A stretch of DNA of 26,122 nt from Ectocarpus siliculosus (Eukaryota > Sar > Phaeophyceae > Ectocarpales > Ectocarpaceae), in assembly GCA_000310025.1 (NCBI GenBank), contig FN649740.1:4309762-4335883 (forward strand). The letters run 5' to 3'. The position numbers and the translations under genes were made by a program. Shown piece by piece: positions 21,721 to 26,122 of the stretch. Position 1 is the first letter of the stretch. Each line of letters begins with the position of its first letter. The notes beneath the pieces were generated by a model, which saw only the letters and a list, made by a program, of their open reading frames with translations, was not told where the DNA came from and searched no databases.

Positions 21721-22206
21721 CCTAGCACCGCAACCACAGCCATCACCACCACCAACAGTATCAAGAGAGATGGAAACGAACGACAGCGTCAGAGTATGCT
21801 TGTTGTAATAACCAATGCCTTAAAATCATCACCAACGATATTTCAACAACAACAACACAAAGAGAGATGGGACCGAACAACAGAATCACAGTCGGAGTCA
21901 CCCTCACAGAAGCTTGTCGTAGAAGTCGATGCCCGCGGTCAGGCACGCCGCCGAGATCATCCAGCCAAGGTCGAACGAAAATATCCCAATGATGGACAGG
22001 AATTTCTCGTATACCGGGGGGAACGGCACCTTCGTGACCTCCGCAAACTGAAGGTAAGGAAAAGGAACCGGTCGGCCGTTGTCGGAGACGGCGGCGAAAC
22101 GTTTGTGTTTCGGTTACACGCGCGAGAGGGAAGAATAACGTAAGCGATGTATTGCGGCACAAGAGGATGGAATGGCGCCTCGCATGGGCTCTGGGATCGC
22201 AAAGAG

Positions 22207-22273
<67 letters not shown>

Positions 22274-25200
22274 TAGAGTGAGAGGAGAACACCGAGGTTC
22301 TCTGGACGACGTTCGCGGCATTGACATTGCACCCCCAAAAAATGATTCCTACAGGAGAGTCACACCACGCAACACTCGTAAGTAGCTCTCACCGCGTTCG
22401 ATATCTGCCACACGACTGCCATCATCACGAGGGGGCCCGTGGATCAGTCGAAAGTCGGGGGATAGCAACAAGGAAACACAGCGGCACAAAGGACGACGAC
22501 AACGGTGAGGGAAGGGAGGACATCGCAGAAACGTTGGGCGGGGAGGGAGAGGTCGTGAGGATCAACGAAGGCATGCGATATGTGCCCCAATCAAAGCAAG
22601 AGGGCGTTTGGAGTAAACCGGCTCTTCACAATGCTGTACCAGGGGAGGCTATAAAGTAATGCTCCCGCACGAGCGCACTTTGCGTCTGTCGCGTACGATT
22701 TCGGGAGCGAGATTCAGACACATTAGACGGTCGACCAGGCAACAGAAGAAACAACGCAGACATACATCACCTCCTCGCTCTTTCTTCCGTTTCACCCAAT
22801 AAATACTGCGCACCTACGACGATCTTGAGCTTGGACAGGGGCAGACGCGCCAGCATCTCCCCGATCCTAGCGGCGGCCGTCTTCTTCTTCCTGTCGCCGC
22901 CACCCATTCCTTGCTGCTGCCCTCCTCGTGCCCCCTTCCCGTCGCCGCGGGGGCCCCGCACGGCCGGCGCGGCAGAGGGTTGTAGGCCGCGGCCGCTGCT
23001 GCTGCTCCCCGCCGTGTTGTTGCTCACGTCCCCCTCCTCTTCGTTGTCGGCCCGCCGCATGGTGGGGGGCACAAGGATTCCACCGGCTGCAGTGCCCCCA
23101 GCCGCGGCGGCGGCGGCACGGCTGCGAGCAAGAGGAAGAAAGTCGGCTCCCATGGTGCCGGCAGAGTCCAGCTTGTTCCCGGCGCCCTTACTGTCGTTGA
23201 CCGAGCTCGATGGGCCTGTAGCCGCAGCAGCGCATGTAATAGCAGCGCCGCGCATGGGGACCCCGATGCTGGCGCTCATCCGGCGGCCCCATGCCCCCAT
23301 GAACCGGCCGCTTCCGCCACTTTCGCCGCCATCGCTCTCCTCGCCAACGCTCTTGAGAGGGTCGCCGCCCTTAGTGGGGTGCTGCCAGCTGCTCCATCCC
23401 CCGCTGGCGCTGAAGTCGAAGCGGCGGGTCGTCCCCTCCGAGCGGAGCAGGCCGGAGCCGCGCTTCTGTAGCATCCTGACCGATTCCCGGGTGTTGGTCA
23501 TAGTGTTTGACACCGCGCCCCTGCCTCCCACCTGATTGAGTGTTGTTTGTTTTCGCGGGTGGGGGGGGTTTCAGGGTTTTGGTGTTGGGGGGCAGGAGCG
23601 TTTCTGCTTTTCTTGGGTATAAGTGCCCGATCTTCTGTTTCTCTTTTCTTCCGTGATATGCTAGAACCCCAGGTTTTACAACACAACCTTCCACTATTGA
23701 TGCCTGGAAGACGAGCACTTGGGAACAGCGGTCATGATGGGCGTCCATCTCAATTATTGTTGGAATTCGCAAGGTTCGGCAACACTTCAGTCTCTTGTAC
23801 CAGACTATACGTAGCATACGTAGCGGTTACGCCAGGAGATCATCAGCTAGGGGTAGTGTTAGGGGGGGAGTGTACTCATAGTCGTGCATGCCGCAGTCGT
23901 TATACCATTGACCTCGCATTCCTAAAAAGCCGGGACGGAGCACGCCGGGTTATCACCAGATCAGGCTCTCACATCACCAAGCGCGAAGCACCGTGAGGTA
24001 TTCGGCAAGTGGCATGAAGGGTGCGCTGCATCCTGCTAAGGGTGTTCGGCATCTTGTGCTTAGTCTACTTCCGTGCGTGCGGATGACATCTGCGTATGAC
24101 TTAGTCTATTTCCTGGTGCTTTCACTTCTAGAGACAGTTATATGCACTGTGTAACTGCCTCGAGGGGGCTTGACCCAGTTTAACACAACGTGGTGCGATC
24201 ATCTCCTTTGCGCGGAGTGAGGGTTCTCGACCCCGCACAACATAATCTACTAGACCACCATTATGGATATCGCAAAAAAAACAACGGAGGCAATAAGAAC
24301 AGCGGTACCCTGGTTGCCGAGCTCACGAAGTGATCGGCTTGTTTTACAACGTCGTTACCAAGCGACGAAAACCCAACCCCGATGGCAAACACATGGGGGG
24401 GGGGGGGGTCTGGACCGCTGGCGGGTGCGTGAGTTCACTGTTGTTGTAATTTCCGTAGTCAACCTCGATTAAACAACGATTTGATAACGTCATTTATAGC
24501 CTCCCAAACTACCAGTATGAATGTTCGCCGAGTGAACTAAGGCTCTCTCAAGGTGGCACCCAATCTTTCGAGAATATTCGGGGATCACGTTTGGGGGACA
24601 TCCGCCAAATCAAAGCACTCTCCTCGAGCGCAAAGCGAAATCGAAATCGTGTGCAACAACTGCCGCAGAACATAACCACCTTATGACTGCTGTTGATGCG
24701 GCTGCTTTTCCCACAAGAAGGTGTACCAAGTATATACAGACGGGAAAAGATGAGAAGGTCACGAAAGCCGCATGCACAGGTGCGAAACCCGCCCTGGTGA
24801 GCCAGCCGTGGCATCGCCGTACAGCGACAATAGTAGCGGGTGGATGATCGACACTACGAGTCACGCGGCGCATCAATGCCTACTACAACCCCAGGTGTCA
24901 CCTAATCGTACCTTACCTTACACTATTGAGTAGGGAGACAGCTGCACTCTACGCAAAACTCGTCATATCGTGTCCTATTTCGCCGTGCGATCATCGAAAA
25001 AAGAGGGCTACAGTCGTAGGAACTCAATAAGGCGGGTTATTCATGGTGAGTTGCCCGCAATAGGGCACGTAAACTTGGCTGGCACAGATGGAATATTCAA
25101 GACGGCTACTACATTGAAAGGGCGGGTGCCCTGCATAAGGCGGGTGAATCGGATCGGTCTGGCGCATACCCGCCTTCATGTAGAGGGCCTACGACTGTAG

Positions 25201-26018
25201 CCAACACGATGTCCCTCTTGTAATATTTCATCCCTACCGTAGCAACAGTCCATCGCAACTCCTATTGTCTCACCAGGTACACCGCAAGCAGTGCGACCAC
25301 GAAGAGCGTCAGCAGCGACGCAACAGCAAGCACGAAGTACATACCCCCCTTGAAGCTGGCCGTGCACAGGTGGCATGCGTTGGCCACCCCCCTGCCATAC
25401 CCCGAGGCACACACGGCGCACTCTGTAGGGATAACGGACGAACACGCCGCAGGCAGCAGAGGCAGATGGCCGAACGCATCAGGTCGAGACTGGACGGGGG
25501 TAACCTAAACTCACTACTGTACCACCTGACGTATTGCGAGGTACTACGGCGCACTCTGTAGCGGGATCACGAACAACCGATGGCACGCAGACGGCAGCAT
25601 ATATCAGATCGAGAGGTGCGTCGGACCATGAAAACAAAAGTAACCGCAAACGCCGCTGTCGGTTGATGTTGCTAAATTAGCAACAGAATACAACACACTT
25701 CTGTCAGTTTTCATGAAAATCCTAATAACGTGGTTTAGTAATGTTGAATCTCCCCGGCGTTTTGCGAGGGTCCTGCACGTAGTTCGAGCGAAAGAGACCT
25801 TCAGCCTTCTTCCTGACATTCGAATGACTCTAGGTCTCTCGTGGTCCCAGACATACCCTGCCCCCCTGTGCATCTTATGCATACGGAAATATAGAGATTT
25901 ACAGCAAGGTTCGCATTATGCCCCGTAAGAGTTATGCGATGCACTCACGGGGCCCCTCGTAGCCGGCGTTGCAGTACTCCTGCTCGCTGGCGACGATGCT
26001 TCCACCCCGGCAGGCATC
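15441..26018 (-). CDS. Gene R: Cys-rich multi-pass membrane protein, 15 exons seen, 5' incomplete
   Basis: I recognise the family pattern (large stramenopile proteins with a cysteine-rich, EGF or ephrin-receptor-like ectodomain followed by a multi-pass, TRP-channel-like membrane half) but not a named gene. That assignment is from memory. Exons are 26018-25949, 25422-25274, 23531-22814, 22415-22393, 22047-21908, 21621-21243, 20397-20314, 19763-19631, 19327-19221, 18341-18249, 17983-17880, 17542-17479, 16798-16766, 16289-16140 and 15809-15441. They sum to 2616 nt, exactly 872 codons, and every junction keeps phase. Conserved-looking stretches include CNAGYEGPQCAVCASGYG, KVPFPPVYEKF, LLIVTIGP, YPLGIPAAF, INPPTDKGLK, FLWNAYYPNRYYYE and RRLLLTGLLVF. 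Its likely site is the plasma membrane, with N-terminal cysteines outside. No function has been demonstrated, and a sensor or channel role is only a guess. Earlier exons lie beyond position 26122. Confidence 0.8.
15990..16137. repeat. Expanded CT/CTGT microsatellite in R intron 14
   Basis: About 150 bp of CTCT with CTCC interruptions, then TCTGTCTG units. It starts two bases inside the intron after exon 14 (the donor is at 16139 on the minus strand). Gene L has only a short CAGAGA/CAGACA run at this place. As the coding strand is AG/CAGA-rich it sits beside the donor, not in the polypyrimidine tract. Confidence 0.9.
16140..16289 (-). CDS. Gene R exon 14: last membrane helix
   Basis: The acceptor is CACAG and the donor GTGCAG. 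It is 150 nt (50 codons) in phase 0. It encodes ALMIKANVASPDSRG, then the helix VYSVVLIIVNVLFFLSIFW, then a short basic end, SFSRRH. Five residues differ from the left copy. The long CT repeat lies immediately downstream in intron 14. Confidence 0.83.
16766..16798 (-). CDS. Gene R exon 13: 33-nt microexon
   Basis: The acceptor is CATCAG and the donor GTGAGA. It is 33 nt in phase 0 and encodes GCLVIFFTNFL. The protein is identical to the left copy (4038-4070) although the flanking introns have diverged, which is strong evidence that it is a real exon. Confidence 0.8.
16855..16868 (+). repeat. Short TTAGGG telomere-like run in R intron 12
   Basis: GGTTAGGGTTAGGG is present. The left-arm counterpart lacks it, so it was gained in the right arm or lost in the left. 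Confidence 0.7.
17479..17542 (-). CDS. Gene R exon 12: RPHTDHLDMQLYRT
   Basis: The acceptor is CGAACAG and the donor GTGAGA, giving 64 nt, phase 2 in and phase 0 out. It encodes SLLVFELLRPHTDHLDM and QLYRT. The RPH-x4-D-x4-LYR pattern fits the family. It pairs with 3315-3378. Confidence 0.8.
17880..17983 (-). CDS. Gene R exon 11: RRLLLTGLLVF helix
   Basis: The acceptor is CCGGTAG and the donor GTGTGT, giving 104 nt that end in phase 2. It encodes VFECLRRLLLTGLLVFLAP, then DTPGQVAFGCVFAFL. There are two hydrophobic stretches with a short PDTPGQ turn, one of the clearest family signatures here. It pairs with 2770-2873. Confidence 0.82.
18249..18341 (-). CDS. Gene R exon 10: FLWNAYYPNRYYYE
   Basis: The acceptor is TTGGCAG and the donor GTATGT, giving 93 nt (31 codons) in phase 0. 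It encodes TEKMNQRRTDRAIAPTS followed by FLWNAYYPNRYYYE. The aromatic cluster leads into VFECLRRLLLTG. It pairs with 1219-1314. Confidence 0.78.
18425..18600 (+). repeat. Dispersed motif copy in R intron 9
   Basis: It carries CCTGGACCGATTTTCAAAGC, then TCTGGTCGAGAGCTCTCCG, then CTTCGTCGTGGAGCAATCG. The last is shared with 1-190. There is no coding signal. Confidence 0.5.
19221..19327 (-). CDS. Gene R exon 9: YPLGIP segment
   Basis: The acceptor is ACCCAAG and the donor GTTGTT, giving 107 nt, phase 1 in and phase 0 out. The split codon T+AT restores the Tyr of YPLGIPAAFCYFLTRQMSR, which is followed by INPPTDKGLKNQRGRKH. The donor is chosen over a nearby GTATGT because exon 10 opens in phase 0. 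It pairs with 404-510. Confidence 0.75.
19631..19763 (-). CDS. Gene R exon 8: FACED loop
   Basis: The acceptor is GCAACAG and the donor GTGAGT. The exon is 133 nt and ends in phase 1. It encodes VFQAFACEDFPEIG, SFLRADFRIECDTPKH and YKTYAAAMICI. The two cysteines flanking the LRADF motif are likely extracellular. The exon lies just outside the right arm, so no left-arm partner is in the window. A perfect tandem duplication abuts its acceptor. Confidence 0.82.
19771..19864. repeat. Exact 50-bp-period tandem duplication at the R exon 8 acceptor
   Basis: Forty-four bases starting ATGCAACGCACATACTG at 19771 recur exactly at 19821. On the coding strand this duplicates the intron end just upstream of the exon 8 acceptor, including any branch point. 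The perfect identity implies it is recent. Confidence 0.9.
20314..20397 (-). CDS. Gene R exon 7: membrane helix
   Basis: The acceptor is TTCATTAG and the donor GTGAGT, giving 84 nt (28 codons) in phase 0. It encodes NHLWELFARH followed by the helix TTMMLIILYLVYTQVSTV. It runs directly into VFQAFACEDF of the next exon, which fits the family. Confidence 0.8.
20950..21230 (+). repeat. Tandem array of the end unit of the C-tract repeat, R intron 6
   Basis: Four degenerate units of about 65-75 bp carry CTCCGTC, AGGATGCGAGGTCAACGG, CTACGGAATGCGTT and GAGTACCCC. Each matches the last 75 bp or so of the repeat at 2650-2720. C runs and an ACACAC run separate the units. This shows that the end module can amplify on its own. 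Confidence 0.65.
21243..21621 (-). CDS. Gene R exon 6: membrane helix and basic loop
   Basis: The acceptor is TATCACAG and the donor GTGGGG. The exon is 379 nt, phase 2 in and phase 0 out. It starts IVTIGPVGLLLLLGFTFYLG, a membrane helix. About 100 residues of Ser/Ala/Arg-rich low complexity follow (AAAAAAERARQGRARP region), ending in GDESDIEQ. This is probably a second cytosolic loop. Confidence 0.78.
21688..21720. repeat. CAG/CTG triplet run in R intron 5
   Basis: About ten CAG units on the plus strand. It lies inside the intron between R exons 5 and 6 and is not coding in this model. Confidence 0.9.
21908..22047 (-). CDS. Gene R exon 5: FPPVYEKF segment
   Basis: The acceptor is CTTCAG and the donor GTGAGG, giving 140 nt that end in phase 2. 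It encodes FAEVTKVPFPPVYEKF, then a hydrophobic stretch around LSIIGIFSFDLGWMIS, then AACLTAGIDFYDKLL. The order PFPPVY, FDLGW, cysteine, DFYDKLL is the part of this family I recognise best. Confidence 0.82.
22202..22270. repeat. AG/CT microsatellite in R intron 4
   Basis: About 65 bp of AG dinucleotides on the plus strand, so CT on the coding strand, within the 345-bp intron between exons 4 and 5. Confidence 0.9.
22393..22415 (-). CDS. Gene R exon 4: 23-nt microexon
   Basis: The acceptor is ATGGCAG and the donor GTGAGA. It is only 23 nt, phase 1 in and phase 0 out. Joined to its neighbours it reads KIVVVVWQISNAFAEV, a run that fits the family pattern of a hydrophobic stretch ending in WQI. 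It is too short for ordinary ORF calling and would easily be missed. Confidence 0.7.
22814..23531 (-). CDS. Gene R exon 3: long low-complexity cytoplasmic loop
   Basis: The acceptor AATCAG precedes a GTG codon at 23531, and phase 0 continues exon 2 (VYL then VGGRGAVSNT). The donor GTGCGC follows 22814 (phase 1). It encodes 239 residues rich in Gly, Ser, Ala and Arg, with alanine and glycine runs, an RKKK basic cluster and an EEEGD acidic cluster near the end. It closes with ARLPLSKLKIVV, the start of the next hydrophobic segment. As a loop between TM1 and TM2 it is probably cytosolic. GC content is higher than in the flanking introns. Confidence 0.8.
23862..24408 (-). mobile_element. Third copy of the C-tract-bounded repeat, in R intron 2
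   Basis: This is the reverse complement of the copies at 1555-2730, with the same landmarks in reverse (ACTCATAGTCGTGCATGCC, CTCTCACATCACCAAGCGCG, GTGTAACTGCCTCGAG, GGGTTCTCGACCCCGC, ACAACGTCGTTACCAAGCG, CCCCGATGGCAAAC). G runs bound both ends. It is a full-length single copy outside the inverted arms, which helps define the unit at about 540 bp. Confidence 0.75.
25137..25176. repeat. Small inverted repeat AAGGCGGGT / ACCCGCCTT
   Basis: Nine-base arms separated by 22 bases in R intron 2. A further ATAAGGCGGGT copy lies at about 25027-25037. The meaning is unknown. Confidence 0.5.
25274..25422 (-). CDS. Gene R exon 2: last Cys repeat and first membrane helix
   Basis: The acceptor is CCCTACAG and the donor GTGAGA. 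The exon is 149 nt, phase 1 in and phase 0 out. It encodes CAVCASGYGRG and ACHLCTASFKGG, followed by a hydrophobic run of about 22 residues (YFVLAVASLLTLFVVALLAV), taken as TM1. A run of six G on the coding strand lies inside the cysteine motif, and miscounting it would create a false frameshift. Confidence 0.8.
25409..25620. repeat. Diverged tandem duplication (period about 136 bp) covering the R exon 2 acceptor
   Basis: GGCGCACTCTGTAG at about 25415 recurs at about 25548, and a second shared block (ATCAGGTCGAGA near 25480, ATCAGATCGAGA near 25605) follows at the same spacing. The outer copy duplicates the acceptor and the first ten bases of exon 2. Confidence 0.65.
25515..25555 (-). other. 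Candidate 41-nt alternative exon of gene R
   Basis: The acceptor CGCTACAG precedes 25555 and a full-consensus donor GTGAGT follows 25515. It is 41 nt, phase 1 in and phase 0 out, the same phases as exon 2. It is open (QCAVVPRNTSGGTV with the split codon). Used in place of exon 2 it would keep frame into exon 3 and remove TM1. It may equally be a relic of the duplication. Confidence 0.3.
25949..26018 (-). CDS. Gene R exon 1 (first visible): Cys-rich ectodomain
   Basis: The acceptor is TTGCAG before 26018 and the donor GTGAGT follows 25949, giving 70 nt that start in phase 0 and end in phase 1. It encodes DACRGGSIVASE and then QEYCNAGYEGP. The C-x3-GY-x-GP spacing is typical of EGF/GCC2-GCC3-like cysteine repeats. 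It is continued by CAVCASGYG in the next exon. The stretch 26019-26122 is intron. Confidence 0.75.
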
Positions 26019-26122
26019 CTGCAACGTGGAACATCGTCACGGTTCAAGCAAGACCCGGGGGGGGGGGGGTAGAGATATTGTAGGGAAAGTTTCCCTACTT
26101 GGGACCAAGGGAGAGGGTTTTG

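Noticed and set aside
21533-21764. A leucine-rich or alanine-rich peptide from the CAG/CTG run
   Set aside because: The run falls inside intron 5 of gene R. The acceptor TATCACAG at 21622 excludes it.
22825-23535. A 236-codon plus-strand frame
   Set aside because: It is antisense to gene R exon 3; high GC makes both strands open. The minus strand fits the exon chain in phase.
24263-24472. A short plus-strand frame through the repeat copy in R intron 2
   Set aside because: It is repeat-derived, crosses a G run, and the same segment in the other copies is not open in the same way.
25381-25422. Apparent frameshift in the CASGYGRG cysteine motif of R exon 2
   Set aside because: Recounting shows six G on the coding strand, which keeps the cysteine motif and the membrane helix in one frame.

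Overview
The window looks like nuclear DNA of a stramenopile, most probably a brown alga of the Ectocarpus type. The grounds are many small exons joined by GT-AG introns, intron sequence rich in CT/AG, CAG and poly-C/poly-G runs, a relic non-LTR retrotransposon, and a multi-pass membrane-protein family whose pattern I associate with stramenopiles. No operons, rRNA, tRNA or CRISPR were seen. The taxonomic call is inference; no search was run.

The main structure is a large, diverged inverted duplication. The left arm (about 192-7690) matches the reverse complement of the right arm (about 12724-19527) around a spacer of about 5 kb. Each arm carries the 3' half of the same multi-exon gene, so the two copies converge tail to tail. 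Gene R runs on the minus strand from beyond the right edge to 15441. I could place 15 exons (26018 to 15441), and all 14 junctions keep the reading frame, giving 871 codons plus stop. Gene L runs on the plus strand. Its seven visible exons (404 to 5299) match R exons 9-15, and its earlier exons must lie left of the window. The product has a cysteine-rich extracellular segment, a first membrane helix, a long low-complexity cytoplasmic loop, about seven or eight more hydrophobic segments, and an acidic tail. Exons are about 91% identical in protein between copies, while introns are far more diverged, so both copies appear to have been under coding constraint. They differ at the stop codon: L stops after a WDDM tail, and R reads on for 38 residues.

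Just past each gene's 3' end, on the opposite strand, is a second paired reading frame of unknown function (gene 2: 5740-6192 minus and about 14530-14937 plus). It is proline-rich and shows frame lesions in the right copy. The rest of each arm holds no gene I can support.

The spacer (7690-12724) is transposon territory. It contains a decayed endonuclease segment of a LINE, split by a 924-bp terminal-inverted-repeat element packed with the palindrome CTTCCATGGAAG, and a related-looking 451-bp element packed with GCCCATGGGC. Both elements have telomere-like CCCTAA/TTAGGG blocks in the core. From about 10340 to 12724 I see no gene. A separate repeat of about 540 bp, bounded by C or G runs, is inserted twice in tandem in one intron of L and once in an intron of R. 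Its end unit forms a tandem array in another R intron.
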